This document shows, piece by piece, positions 31,033 to 39,627 of a DNA stretch of 64,000 bases. This stretch comes from Anaerolineales bacterium. Lineage in GTDB: Bacteria > Chloroflexota > Anaerolineae > Anaerolineales > Villigracilaceae. A program made the translations under genes and the position numbers. The stretch spans positions 111,184 through 175,183 of the forward strand of contig JAFGSI010000018.1 in assembly GCA_016934715.1 (NCBI GenBank), written 5' to 3'. Numbering within the stretch: the first letter of the stretch is position 1; each line of letters starts with the position of its first letter. The notes below the pieces were generated by a model, which was not told the DNA's origin, ran no database searches, and saw only the letters and a program-made list of their open reading frames with translations.

Positions 31033-33128
31033 CCCCTGCCAAAACTGAGAATCGTCCCGATCCCTTCTTCCGCTTGGCCCGTTGGTTCCGCCGCGACCTG
31101 GACCAGTTCCACGGCGACGAGCGGTCCAATCGGGTCTCGGGTGTCCTGGGGGTGGCTTACACCCTGCCAATGGCCGTGGGGGGCCTGATCTGGCTGGTCC
31201 TGGCTACCGATCCTGCCGAATTCGTCCAGCACTGGCCGATGCTCCTGCTGATCGCCGGTCTGACCTTCCTTCTGAGCCGGCTGCGCTTCTATTTCATCGT
31301 CGACCTGGGTGGCGAGGGTGGGTCGTACGGCAACACGGTCGGCACGCTGGAGGGGGTGGTCAAGTGGTCAGGTATCTTCCTCTTCGGCCTGCCGGTGCTG
31401 TGGATCGACCTCTTCCTGACCATCCTTTTCCTGCTGGCCAACCGGTCGGCGTGGAGCAACCGTGACAGCCGCTGGGGCCTGGCCCAGAATCTCAGCTTCA
31501 ACATCACCACCATCAGCCTGCTGCAGCTGACGACCCTGAGCGTCTACCGGGCCATCGGGGGAACCATCCCCCTGCCCGGCCTGGAAGCCCGCTGGCTGCT
31601 GCTTGGCCTGGCGGCCGTCAGTACCCAACTGATCCTGGAGATGTTCCTGCTCTGGTCGGGCTACCTGGGCTACAGCCTGTGGGCGATGCGCGCCACCCTG
31701 ACCCCGCGCCTGGTCGCCTCGTTGCCGCTTCTGCTCTTCATGGGACAGGGCGTGCCCTACCTGGCCCACCTGTTCGCGGTTCCCCTGGCAGGGATCTACA
31801 CCGCCAACGGGCTGCTGACCTACCTGATCCTGGTGCTGGCGGTCCTGCTGGCCGCCTTCCTGGCCCGCCAGATGAGCCGGGCCACCGAGAACAGCCGCCA
31901 GCAGTCGATCCAACTCGAGAAGCTGGAGGCTTTGGGACGCGCCATCCTGACCGCCCCGCCCGACGCCTCAACCCTGCCAGACCTGCTGGCCGAGCACGTC
32001 CCGGCCATGTTCACCCTGGGCCGGATGGGAATCTGGATTGCCCGCAAGGCACTGCTCGTCCTGCCGGGGAAATGGCCGGACAGGGAGCAGACTCCCATCC
32101 GGCGCTGGATCTCCCGCCAGGTGGAACCCCGGGCCTTCCCCGAGAGAATCCGCCTGCCCTGGAATGAGATGGCCCATCTGCATCAACCCGTGGTCACCGC
32201 TCCTATCCTGGACACCGAAAGCGGAGATCCAATCGGGGGCATCTACATCGAACTGATCCGCATGGGCCAGAGCTGGGAGCGCAAAGAACTTGCGCGCCTG
32301 CTGCCAAGCCTTCAGGGGCTGGCCGCCCAGGTGGCCTCGGCCCTGCACCAGGCCCGGGTCTACCACCGCACCCTGGCCCACCAGAAGACTGCCCAGGAGC
32401 TGGCCATGGCCCGCCAGATCCAGACCTCCTTCCTGCCGCACGAAGTGCCCGAGATTCCCGGCTGGAACCTGGCTGCCAGCCTCGAGCCGGCGCGCGAGAT
32501 GGCCGGCGACTTCTATGACCTGATTCCCTTGCCGAACGGGAAACTCGGCCTGCTGATCGCCGACGTGGCCGACAAGGGCGTCGGCCCGGCGCTCTACATG
32601 GCCCTCAGCCGGACCCTGGTGCGCACCTTCGCCATCCAGTACGTCGACCATCCCGAGAGGGTCCTGCAGTCCGCCAACCGGCGCATCCTGCAGGATGCTG
32701 GCGACGAGCTGTTCGTCACCGCCTTCTACGCCGTGCTCGACCCGCAAAACGGGAGGCTGACCTACGCCAACGCCGGCCACAACCCAGCCTGGGTCTTCGT
32801 CCCGGGTGGGGCGGAGCCGGCCCGGCTGCGCAACACCGGCATGCCGCTGGGGGTCGCCAGAGAGGCCGCCTGGAAACGGGTGGAGCTTACGCTCCCGCCC
32901 GGATCGCTGCTCTTCCTGTACACCGACGGCGCCATCGATGCCCAGAACGTCCGCGGGGAACTCTATGGGGAGCTCCGCCTGCAAGACCTGCTGCGCAGCC
33001 GGATGAACCTGGCCGCCGGCGACTTGCACGCCAGCCTGGTGGCCGAACTGCGGAGGTACATCGGGGCTGCACCGCAGTTCGACGACATCACCCTGGTAGT
33101 CCTGAAGCGGGATGGATCGCCACAGTGA
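31029..33128 (+). CDS. SpoIIE/PP2C-type phosphatase with membrane and GAF-like domains
   Basis: 699 residues. About 8 transmembrane helices fill residues 40-290, a GAF-like linker region spans roughly 300-440, and a PP2C/SpoIIE phosphatase spans 450-695: 'QIQTSFLP', EMAGDFYDL, LLIADVADKGVGPALYM, and a terminal 'FDDITLVVLKR'. These are the metal-binding Asp segments. Members dephosphorylate anti-anti-sigma factors or other serine proteins. It overlaps the patatin gene by 4 bp and the methyltransferase gene by 4 bp, so all three are translationally coupled. No anti-sigma partner is nearby. Confidence 0.9.
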   Translation: MTPAKTENRPDPFFRLARWFRRDLDQFHGDERSNRVSGVLGVAYTLPMAVGGLIWLVLATDPAEFVQHWPMLLLIAGLTFLLSRLRFYFIVDLGGEGGSYGNTVGTLEGVVKWSGIFLFGLPVLWIDLFLTILFLLANRSAWSNRDSRWGLAQNLSFNITTISLLQLTTLSVYRAIGGTIPLPGLEARWLLLGLAAVSTQLILEMFLLWSGYLGYSLWAMRATLTPRLVASLPLLLFMGQGVPYLAHLFAVPLAGIYTANGLLTYLILVLAVLLAAFLARQMSRATENSRQQSIQLEKLEALGRAILTAPPDASTLPDLLAEHVPAMFTLGRMGIWIARKALLVLPGKWPDREQTPIRRWISRQVEPRAFPERIRLPWNEMAHLHQPVVTAPILDTESGDPIGGIYIELIRMGQSWERKELARLLPSLQGLAAQVASALHQARVYHRTLAHQKTAQELAMARQIQTSFLPHEVPEIPGWNLAASLEPAREMAGDFYDLIPLPNGKLGLLIADVADKGVGPALYMALSRTLVRTFAIQYVDHPERVLQSANRRILQDAGDELFVTAFYAVLDPQNGRLTYANAGHNPAWVFVPGGAEPARLRNTGMPLGVAREAAWKRVELTLPPGSLLFLYTDGAIDAQNVRGELYGELRLQDLLRSRMNLAAGDLHASLVAELRRYIGAAPQFDDITLVVLKRDGSPQ

Positions 33129-33760
33129 GCATCCAGGATGCCTACACGCAGTGGTCCCCAACCTACGACTCGGACCGCAATCTGACCCGCGATCTCGACC
33201 GCCAGGTCACAGAACAAATCCTTGGGCTGCTGCGCTGCCGGACCATCCTGGAGATCGGCTGTGGAACGGGCAAAAACACCTCCCTGCTGGCAGGCCTTGG
33301 CCGGCAGGTCCTGGCCCTTGACTTCTCGGTCGGCATGCTCCATCGGGCCCGGCGCAAACTGCAGGCAGACAATCTGACCTTCGTCCTGGCCGACCTGACC
33401 CACCCCTGGCCGTGCCGGGAGCAGTCGATCGACCTGATCGCCTGCAACCTGGTCTTGGAGCACATCCGGGACCTGGATTTCATCTTCAGACAGGCCGCCC
33501 ACACCCTGGCCAACCACGGGCGCTTCCTCATTTGCGAACTGCACCCTTTCCGCCAGTACCAGGGCAAGCAGGCCGGCTTCGAAGGGCGGCGAGGAACGAT
33601 CAAGATCCCGGCCTTCGTTCATCCCCTGTCGGATTTCCTGACTGCGGCCGAGAGCCACCGGATGGTGCTGCTGGACCGCAAGGATTGGTGGCACGCCGAA
33701 GACCAGGGCCAGCCACCCAGGCTGGTCTCGTTCCTGTTTGAAAGAAGGGGCCCAAGATGA
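33125..33760 (+). CDS. Class I SAM-dependent methyltransferase
   Basis: 211 residues from a GTG at 33125 that overlaps the phosphatase stop (GTGA). Motif I is ILEIGCGTGKNT, post-I is 'VLALDFSVGML', the acidic motif II is 'VLADLTHPW', and 'LIACNLVLEHI' follows, typical of the UbiE/COQ5-like methyltransferase 11 group. It acts in the cytoplasm; small molecule or lipid substrate unknown. Being coupled to a patatin and a SpoIIE phosphatase, it may act on the same lipid or signal. Confidence 0.9.
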   Translation: MSIQDAYTQWSPTYDSDRNLTRDLDRQVTEQILGLLRCRTILEIGCGTGKNTSLLAGLGRQVLALDFSVGMLHRARRKLQADNLTFVLADLTHPWPCREQSIDLIACNLVLEHIRDLDFIFRQAAHTLANHGRFLICELHPFRQYQGKQAGFEGRRGTIKIPAFVHPLSDFLTAAESHRMVLLDRKDWWHAEDQGQPPRLVSFLFERRGPR

Positions 33761-33842
33761 TCGCCCACGTGACTGGCCCTCAAGATCCCACCGGCCAAGT
33801 CCGCACAGGAATAGCGTAGCTCCCTTCCCTGCATCTTGTGCT

Positions 33843-34580
33843 CTACTCACCCCACACCGCTTTGACCAGCTCCGGCAGGACCTCCCCCGAGCGGCCGCGC
33901 AGGATGTAATCCGCGGCGGACGAGAGCGGTGTCTGCTCAAGATTGACCTCCACCACCACCGCCTGATGGCGACTGGCCTCATAGGCCAGCGAGGCTGCCG
34001 GGTGGACCAGGCCGGAAGTCCCGATCGAGAAGAAGACCTGGCAGTCCAGCACTGCCTCCCGGGCGGCCCGCATTTCACCGGGCGGCAGCAGCTCACCAAA
34101 CCAGACCACGTCCGGACGGAGAAAGCCGCCGCAGGCCGCACAGATCGGGACATGGCGCCCATCGTCCTGCCAGGTTTCGGCCGGCCGGCCGCAGTCGAAG
34201 CATCTGACCCGCCGGATATTCCCATGCAGTTCGATCACTCCCCGGCTGCCGGCCTTCTGATGCAGGCCGTCCACATTCTGGGTGATCAGGGCGAATCGGG
34301 TTGCGTGATCGGCCATCGCTGCCAGGGCGTAATGGCCCGGGTTGGGCGTCACCGAGTCGATCTTCTCGCGCCGCCCGGCATACCAATCCCAGACCCGCTT
34401 CGGATCCCGCCGGAAGGCCTCCGGGGTGGCCAGGTCTTCTGGCCGGTACTCTGCCCACAGGCCCTCCAGGGCATCCCGGAAGGTCGGGACCCCTGACTCC
34501 TGCGACACTCCCGCCCCGGTCAGGGCCGTGAGCCGGCCGGCCTGCCGCAGGCAGGCCAGAAGATCGGCGACGAATTCCAG
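33843..34580 (-). CDS. NAD-dependent protein deacylase, Sir2 family (probable CTG start)
   Basis: 245 residues, the normal sirtuin length, if translation begins at the CTG at 34580, which has GGGAG seven bases upstream. No in-frame ATG, GTG or TTG lies between it and the conserved GAGVSQESG, and the frame further upstream is not protein-like. The sirtuin motifs are GAGVSQESGVPTFRD, 'TQNVDGLHQKAG', 'ELHGN', a zinc site with two Cys-pair motifs (CFDC and CAAC), 'PDVVWFGE' and 'GTSG'. It removes acyl groups from lysines using NAD+. It is divergent from the flavodoxin gene 108 bp away. Confidence 0.9.
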   Translation of the reverse strand: MEFVADLLACLRQAGRLTALTGAGVSQESGVPTFRDALEGLWAEYRPEDLATPEAFRRDPKRVWDWYAGRREKIDSVTPNPGHYALAAMADHATRFALITQNVDGLHQKAGSRGVIELHGNIRRVRCFDCGRPAETWQDDGRHVPICAACGGFLRPDVVWFGELLPPGEMRAAREAVLDCQVFFSIGTSGLVHPAASLAYEASRHQAVVVEVNLEQTPLSSAADYILRGRSGEVLPELVKAVWGE

Positions 34581-34688
34581 CGTGCGTCTCCCTTCAGGAC
34601 ATCTCCATCGATCCTCCCCATTGTATCCATGATTTCTCCATACGGGGCTGGCATAATGGGACAGAAACCCGAATGCGAGGAGAAGTCC

Positions 34689-35339
34689 ATGTCCAACAAC
34701 CAAAGCCTCAACCGCCGCCAGTTCCTGAAGATCGCCGGGGCTTCGACCGCAGCGACCGTCCTGACCTGCTCCGGATTGTCGTTTGCCGCCACCCGGCGGC
34801 CCAGCATCCCTGCGATCCACGCCTGCTACGGAGAAACGAGTGCCATGCGAAAAACCCTGGTGACCTATGCCACCCGGGCCGGTGCGACCGGTGAAGTGGC
34901 CGACCTGATCGGCCAGGTCCTGGCCTCCTCAGGAACCTGGGTGGATGTGCTGCCGGTCGAAAACGTCCACAATCTGGGCGACTACCAATCCGTGATCGTC
35001 GGCAGCGCCATCCGCTACGGGCGCTGGCTGCCGGAAGCCGCCGAATTCATCCACGGCAACCTGTCGACCCTGGCCACCCGACCGCTGGCCTACTTCACCG
35101 TCTGCATGGCGGTCAGGGAGGATACGCCCCAGAACCGCGCCCGGGCCGAAGAATTCGTCCAGCCGGTGCGCGCGCTGCTCGAACCTCGGGCGTCCGCCAT
35201 CTTCGCCGGCAAGGTGGATCACGGCCGGCTGACCCTGGCCGAACGGCTGATCAGTGGGATCATCCAGATGCCGCAGGGAGATTTCCGCGACTGGCAGGCC
35301 ATCCGGTCCTGGGGGGAAACACTGCCGATCTCTGCCTGA
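34689..35339 (+). CDS. Tat-exported flavodoxin-domain protein
   Basis: 216 residues from the ATG at 34689, with CGAGGAGAAG upstream. The N terminus carries a twin-arginine signal (NRRQFLKIAGAS) and a hydrophobic stretch, then a flavodoxin fold: 'KTLVTYATRAGATGEVADLIG', with T-x-T/R-x-G-x-T as the FMN phosphate loop, and 'VIVGSAIRYGRWLP'. The layout resembles protoporphyrinogen oxidase HemG and related flavodoxins. A flavodoxin with its own Tat signal is unusual, since most are cytoplasmic; the second Met at residue 55 (MRKTLVTYAT) could make a shorter, cytoplasmic form. Confidence 0.85.
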   Translation: MSNNQSLNRRQFLKIAGASTAATVLTCSGLSFAATRRPSIPAIHACYGETSAMRKTLVTYATRAGATGEVADLIGQVLASSGTWVDVLPVENVHNLGDYQSVIVGSAIRYGRWLPEAAEFIHGNLSTLATRPLAYFTVCMAVREDTPQNRARAEEFVQPVRALLEPRASAIFAGKVDHGRLTLAERLISGIIQMPQGDFRDWQAIRSWGETLPISA

Positions 35340-35391
35340 GACGGCTGCTCCCTGACAGCATCAAAGCCCGCGCGCCACCAGGCGTGCCACG

Positions 35392-35423
35392 AAAATGTGG
35401 GGCGGGATGTCTCCCGCCCCACA
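35392..35423 (-). terminator. Hairpin ending the minus-strand CarD operon
   Basis: Perfect 12-bp GC-rich stem (35396-35407 and 35412-35423) with a 4-nt loop; on the minus strand it is followed by TTTTC. It also lies 50 bp after the flavodoxin stop, so it may serve both strands. Confidence 0.7.
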
Positions 35424-35455
35424 GTACCTTCGTCCCGTCAGGGTTGTCGCCAACC

Positions 35456-35707
35456 TCAACCGCTGTGCGCCTCGCTCAGGTAGATCGTCTCGCTGCGCCC
35501 GCTGTAACCGGCCCAGACCACCCGGCCATCGACCTTGAACTCGTCCAGCAGGACCGACCGTCCTCCCCCGTCCGAGCCGGTCGGCTCGACGAAGCTGGTC
35601 TTGTTGTCCGGCAGGCAGACGACCTGGTGCCGGTCGTCAATGGCACTGCCCGTACGAACGAAGCGCTCCACCACCCGCACCAGAGCCATTTTCTCGTTTG
35701 AAATCAT
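35456..35707 (-). CDS. Small conserved-looking protein of unknown function
   Basis: 83 residues from the ATG at 35707; GAGG lies six bases ahead. It contains beta-strand-like segments with 'VCLPDNKTSFVEPTG' and 'VVWAGYSGRSETIYL', no membrane segment and no motif I recognise. It lies 8 bp after the CarD-family gene and ends the same operon, so it may work with that regulator. Confidence 0.6.
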   Translation of the reverse strand: MISNEKMALVRVVERFVRTGSAIDDRHQVVCLPDNKTSFVEPTGSDGGGRSVLLDEFKVDGRVVWAGYSGRSETIYLSEAHSG

Positions 35708-35715
35708 GTGATCCC

Positions 35716-36207
35716 TCAATCTCCGGATTTCCCGGAAGTCAGTAGCAGGCGCAATTCAGACTCGGCCTGAGCCGGCAGGATGGACAGGGAATAACCCCAT
35801 TCAGCGACCAGCGCTTCGCGGGCCCGTTTCATGAGCTGCTGGTCGTGCTCGTTCAGCGACCGTTCTTGCTGGTAGGCCGCCAGGTCGCGAATGACGCGGC
35901 AGATCGATTCGGCCCGGCCATCCTTCAGCCGTTCCACCAGCTGGAGCTTGCGTTCATGGCGATCAGGCGGAAGTGGTTCGCCCGGTCCGCGCAGAATGGA
36001 AAACAGGGAAGCAAATCCAGACGCCGATGTCGGCGGCCGCAAACGATCATCCAATTTGCCATCCGCCGGGACCCAGATCGTCAAATCGCGCACCCGGACG
36101 GCGTAGTAGAGGGCTGTCTTCCCCGCCAGGTCGCGGGTTTCGAAACCAACGACCTGCCCCAGGCCATAGGTCCAGTGCATAACGCGGTCACCCACGTGAA
36201 TGTCCAT
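35716..36207 (-). CDS. CarD-family transcriptional regulator
   Basis: 163 residues from the ATG at 36207, with AAGGGAG six bases upstream. The N-terminal RNA-polymerase-interaction domain (residues 1-60, 'GDRVMHWTYGLGQVVGFETR') is the same domain type as in Mfd, and the C-terminal part is helical ('SLNEHDQQLMKRAREALVAEW') as in the CarD DNA-binding half. CarD proteins bind the RNA polymerase beta subunit and stabilise open promoters. Here the C-terminal region (RDLAAYQQERSLNEHDQQLM) matches the family. It is preceded by an extended -10 promoter at 36302-36310 and followed by an 83-residue gene. Confidence 0.9.
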   Translation of the reverse strand: MDIHVGDRVMHWTYGLGQVVGFETRDLAGKTALYYAVRVRDLTIWVPADGKLDDRLRPPTSASGFASLFSILRGPGEPLPPDRHERKLQLVERLKDGRAESICRVIRDLAAYQQERSLNEHDQQLMKRAREALVAEWGYSLSILPAQAESELRLLLTSGKSGD

Positions 36208-36301
36208 CGCGGCTCCCTTCTGGTGCGGTTGGAAGAAAAAAACGCCAGCCTGACAAGAGGACTGGCGCATGACACTCGTCGATCCCGGAATGTGTGCTCT
36301 C

Positions 36302-36310
36302 ATTATATCA
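36302..36310 (-). promoter_or_regulatory. Extended -10 promoter of the CarD gene
   Basis: TGATATAAT on the minus strand, 95 nt upstream of the CarD start. No good -35 element was found. Confidence 0.5.
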
Positions 36311-36400
36311 TCTTCCTGCACAAAAGCCGGATAAGTTATTCTCAACTCAGACCAGCCGCGCACGACATATCCGGCCCAACCCTGCAATCACGAGGCGACC

Positions 36401-37129
36401 ATGCCTGAGGGCTACGACCCCACCCTTGCACTCGTCACAGCCGCCATCGAGGTCGGGGCCGCAGTCTGGACCCTGCGCGGGCCCGGCCGCAAACCGATCC
36501 TGTACACGACCGGCTCGATTTTATTCTTCCTGGCCGCCTACCAGATCATCGAGGCCATCTTCTGCACCGGCAATCCCGCCACGCTGGGCTTCCTGCCCCG
36601 TCTGGCTTTCATGGTCGTCGCCTGGCTGCCGCCCATGGGACTCCTGCTCGTCGCCCACCTGTACCCGACCCGCACCCGCACCCTGTTCTGGTACGCCTAT
36701 GGCATGTTCCTGGCCTGCCTGGGACTCGTGACTGGCATCGCGATGGATGGAACCTTCGTGAGTGCCTCCGTCTGCCTGGTGGTCTTCGCCCGCTATACCA
36801 CCCTGACCCCGCTGTACCAGTCGTACGGCATCTTCTACCAGGCCGGACTGATAAGCATGCTGCTGCTCTCGGCCTACGGTACGACCATCTGTCAGGACGA
36901 ACATCGACGCCTGCTGCTCGGGCAGGTTCTGCTCGGCTCGATCGCCTTCATCGTCCCATCGTTGTTCACGGTGGCGGTCATCCCGGTGGCGGACAATGCC
37001 CTGCCGTCGATCATGTGCCACTTCGCCCTCCTCCTGGCCTTGTTCCTGATCCGCCTGGTGGTGCTGGAACGCAGAGCAGTGGCGGAAGGCTCCGGCCAGA
37101 TGACCGAAAGGGCACGCGGGATGGCCTGA
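36401..37129 (+). CDS. Seven-helix membrane protein, unknown function
   Basis: 242 residues from the ATG at 36401, with GAGGCG upstream. Hydrophobic segments near 10-28, 35-55, 65-90, 98-120, 140-160, 172-195 and 202-222 suggest seven transmembrane helices with no signal peptide. The fifth-sixth loop carries 'QDEHRRLLLG'. A family named DUF-like in many Chloroflexota is likely, but I could not identify it. Divergent from the CarD gene; a hairpin follows at 37151-37187. Confidence 0.75.
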   Translation: MPEGYDPTLALVTAAIEVGAAVWTLRGPGRKPILYTTGSILFFLAAYQIIEAIFCTGNPATLGFLPRLAFMVVAWLPPMGLLLVAHLYPTRTRTLFWYAYGMFLACLGLVTGIAMDGTFVSASVCLVVFARYTTLTPLYQSYGIFYQAGLISMLLLSAYGTTICQDEHRRLLLGQVLLGSIAFIVPSLFTVAVIPVADNALPSIMCHFALLLALFLIRLVVLERRAVAEGSGQMTERARGMA

Positions 37130-37150
37130 TCCCAGCTGCATCCAATCCGG

Positions 37151-37187
37151 ACAGGGACCGGGTTTCCCAACGGAACCCGGTCCCTGT
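37151..37187. terminator. Hairpin between convergent genes
   Basis: A nearly perfect 16-bp stem (37151-37167 and 37172-37187) with a short loop, followed by TTTC on the plus strand. It separates the plus-strand membrane protein from the convergent minus-strand gene. Confidence 0.65.
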
Positions 37188-37234
37188 TTCCCGGCAGAAT
37201 GTGGCTGGGGAACGGGACGGACGTCCCCCCCACT

Positions 37235-37489
37235 TCAATGCAGGATCTCCCTGTCGGCCAGATCTGCTTCGGCGAAGATCTCCCTGACCTGTTCTTTGAG
37301 TTCGGCGGTGGCGCTGGGGGTTTTGGGTATGAACTGGACCAGTTCGCGGGCCTCCTGAAGGAATGCCTTGACCTGGGCGATGTAGGAGAAATCAAACCTG
37401 CCCTCACTCGGGACAGGCAGGTCGCGAGCCTTTTGGATCAACTGGCGCGCCCGCTGGATGCGTTCGACAGCCGGAATGAGTCGTGCCAT
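37235..37489 (-). CDS. Small helical protein, unknown function
   Basis: 84 residues from the ATG at 37489 with AGGAG five bases upstream. It is charged and helical ('ERIQRARQLIQKARDL', 'LKEQVREIFAEADLADRE') and probably soluble, perhaps a coiled-coil adaptor. It starts 12 bp after the exonuclease III stop, so it is in the same operon. No family recognised. Confidence 0.65.
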   Translation of the reverse strand: MARLIPAVERIQRARQLIQKARDLPVPSEGRFDFSYIAQVKAFLQEARELVQFIPKTPSATAELKEQVREIFAEADLADREILH

Positions 37490-37501
37490 GAGAACTCCTG
37501 C

Positions 37502-38272
37502 CTACAATGACAGTCCCAGGCTGACCGGGCAGTGGTCCGAACCATAGACGTCGTCGTGAATGTCGGCGGCGACAATCTTTTCCTTCAGATCGGGGGAGAC
37601 CATGAAGTAATCCAGCCTCCAGCCGACGTTGCGCTCGCGCGCCCGGGTCACCATGTTCCACCACGAATATTTGACCGTATCCGGATGCAGGTGGCGAAAA
37701 GTGTCGATCAACCCGATCTCGAAAAATTCCCCCAGGCCGGCCCGCTCCTCGGGCATGAAACCGCTGTGCCCGACATTCTCCTTCGGGCGAGCCAGGTCGA
37801 TCTCGGCGTAGGCGGTGTTGAAGTCGCCGGTCACCACGACCGGCCGCCCGGCCTGCATGTAACCCCGGGCCACATCCAGGAAGCGCCTGTAGAAGGCCAG
37901 CTTGTGCGCCACCCACTCCGGGCCGCGCCCGCCGTTCGGAAAATAAATATTGAAGAAGACGAACGGTTCGAATTCGTGGATCAGGGTCCGCCCCTCGGTG
38001 TCGAAGCGGGAATCGCCCAGGCCTTCGACGACCCTGAGCGGCGCCGATCGGGAGTAGGTTCCCGTACCGCTGTAACCCTTCTTCTCGGCCGAACTCCAGG
38101 CGGCCTGGTAACCGGGCGGGTTCAACAGCGCCGGGGAGAGTTGCCCCGGGTGGGCCTTGGTCTCCTGGACGGCCACCAGGTCGGCGTCGCTGGCCAGCAG
38201 CCAGTCCAGGAATCCCTTCTTCTCCACCGCCCGGATGCCGTTCACGTTCCACGAGATCAGTTTCCATTCCAT
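37502..38272 (-). CDS. xthA: Exodeoxyribonuclease III (AP endonuclease)
   Basis: 256 residues from the ATG at 38272, with AAAGGAG upstream. It processes abasic sites and 3' blocks in base-excision repair. The endonuclease/exonuclease/phosphatase fold is complete: SWNVNGIRAVEKKG, 'VAVQETKAHPG', 'FNIYFPNGGRG', 'VVTGDFNTAYAEIDLARPKEN', 'RLDYFMVSPDL' and GSDHCPVSL at the end. All metal and catalytic residues (Asn, Glu, Asp, His) are visible. Standard length. Confidence 0.96.
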   Translation of the reverse strand: MEWKLISWNVNGIRAVEKKGFLDWLLASDADLVAVQETKAHPGQLSPALLNPPGYQAAWSSAEKKGYSGTGTYSRSAPLRVVEGLGDSRFDTEGRTLIHEFEPFVFFNIYFPNGGRGPEWVAHKLAFYRRFLDVARGYMQAGRPVVVTGDFNTAYAEIDLARPKENVGHSGFMPEERAGLGEFFEIGLIDTFRHLHPDTVKYSWWNMVTRARERNVGWRLDYFMVSPDLKEKIVAADIHDDVYGSDHCPVSLGLSL

Positions 38273-38305
38273 TGAAAGCTCCTTTGAAATATCGAACGCC
38301 ACCAA

Positions 38306-39175
38306 TTACACAAACAGCGGCGCCATCCCAAGGCGCTCGGCCAGGGCGTCCATCTCGCCGTCCGAGGGGCGGCGCTGGAAGCGCCGGGCGGCTTCCAGCA
38401 TGTGCGGCAGGAGCGCCACCTCACCGGCCATGTTCAGGAAGACCTGTGGATTCCCCAGCACCCAGCCCACCGCCAGGTCGATGTCAGCCTGTTCCTCCAG
38501 CGGACGATACCAGGTCGTGCGGTTCTGCGGCATGTTGCCCCACGGGCTGTGGGTCAGACCCTTGATCGTCTGCACGGCCACGCCTCGCTGGGCGCAGACC
38601 GCCAGCAGTTTCTCGAAATCCGCCGCGTAGACCCGATTCCGCATCATGACATAATTATAGGGCAGCAGGACGGCGTCGAAGGCGAAGCGTTCCAGCGCCC
38701 GCAGATGGAACCCTGCCACTTCGACCCCGTGCCCGGTCACACCGATGAAGCGCGCCAGGCCCTCATCCCGCGCCCGGAGCGCCGCTTCCAGCGCCCCTCC
38801 GGGACCGAGGGCCGTCGTCCAGTCGGGTTCCTCATGCAAGGCATGTAGCTGGATCATGTCCAGGTGGTCGACATGCAGTCGTTCCAGTGAACGACGGATC
38901 TGCTCATAAGCATCCGCGGACGTACGCTTCTCGGTTTTGGAAGCCAGGAAGAAGGGCCGACCGTGCCGGCGGATCCAATCCCCCAGCAGATCCTCGGATC
39001 GGCCGTAACTGGCCGCCGTGTCGACGTGGTTGACGCCAGCGGCCAGCAGCAGATCCATCGCTTCGTCGGCATTTTTCTGCGGCATGTCCCAGAAGGCCGC
39101 CGCTCCGAAGATCATCCGACTGCTGGTATGGCCCGTGCGGCCAAAGGTGAGGGTGGGAAGCGTGTTTTCTGCCAT
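38306..39175 (-). CDS. Aldo/keto reductase
   Basis: 289 residues. 'FGRTGHTSSRMIFGAAAFW' starts the barrel, 'VNHVDTAASYGRSEDLLG' holds the Asp/Tyr active-site pair, 'FLASKTEKR' the Lys, and 'DMIQLHAL' the His strand. NADPH-dependent reduction of aldehydes or ketones is expected. The cofactor-end motif is less typical and the C terminus is shorter than in the classic 320-residue members, with a helical region ('MLEAARRFQRRPSDGEMDAL'). It lies 33 bp before exonuclease III; the two are probably co-transcribed. Confidence 0.92.
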   Translation of the reverse strand: MAENTLPTLTFGRTGHTSSRMIFGAAAFWDMPQKNADEAMDLLLAAGVNHVDTAASYGRSEDLLGDWIRRHGRPFFLASKTEKRTSADAYEQIRRSLERLHVDHLDMIQLHALHEEPDWTTALGPGGALEAALRARDEGLARFIGVTGHGVEVAGFHLRALERFAFDAVLLPYNYVMMRNRVYAADFEKLLAVCAQRGVAVQTIKGLTHSPWGNMPQNRTTWYRPLEEQADIDLAVGWVLGNPQVFLNMAGEVALLPHMLEAARRFQRRPSDGEMDALAERLGMAPLFV

Positions 39176-39245
39176 CGTGGCTTTTCCTTCCGGTTATCGA
39201 GGTTTGTCCATGGCTCTCGGTCTCCAAGACCACCTGGTCGCCGGG

Positions 39246-39515
39246 CTAGAAATAGAGGTCCTCTTCATCGATCGATGCGGGCGGCGCCGCCCGCATCGGG
39301 TGAACCCAGACGCCGTCGGCATGCATCATCACCGCCACGTCGTGTGGCTCAGGCAGGAACTCGAATTTCCTCCCGGACATGTACGCGACGATCAATTTGT
39401 GCGACGGCCGTTCCTTCTTAAAACGTTTCTGGACCTGCCCCAGGAAATACTTGGCGCTTTCGTGGGATACCCCGAAGCGTCCTGCAATGACTTCAAATGG
39501 TCTGGTCCTATCCAT
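39246..39515 (-). CDS. Small protein with helix-turn-helix-like segment, unknown function
   Basis: 89 residues from the ATG at 39515; the frame is open to a TTG at 39542. 'PFEVIAGRFGVSHESAKYFLGQVQKRFKK' (shown in part: AGRFGVSHESAKYF) looks like a helix-turn-helix module, and the rest is a beta-rich tail ending in acidic residues. Neither start has a good ribosome site. Possibly a small DNA-binding protein. It is transcribed towards the aldo/keto reductase. Confidence 0.55.
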   Translation of the reverse strand: MDRTRPFEVIAGRFGVSHESAKYFLGQVQKRFKKERPSHKLIVAYMSGRKFEFLPEPHDVAVMMHADGVWVHPMRAAPPASIDEEDLYF

Positions 39516-39627
39516 GGCGCTACAGAATCCCTTTTTCTTCAATATACCACACCATCAGCGGGAATCGCCGCGTCAGTGATAAAATAAGTTCTTCAAAAAA
39601 AACATCCTCGACGATCGTGGACCACGC

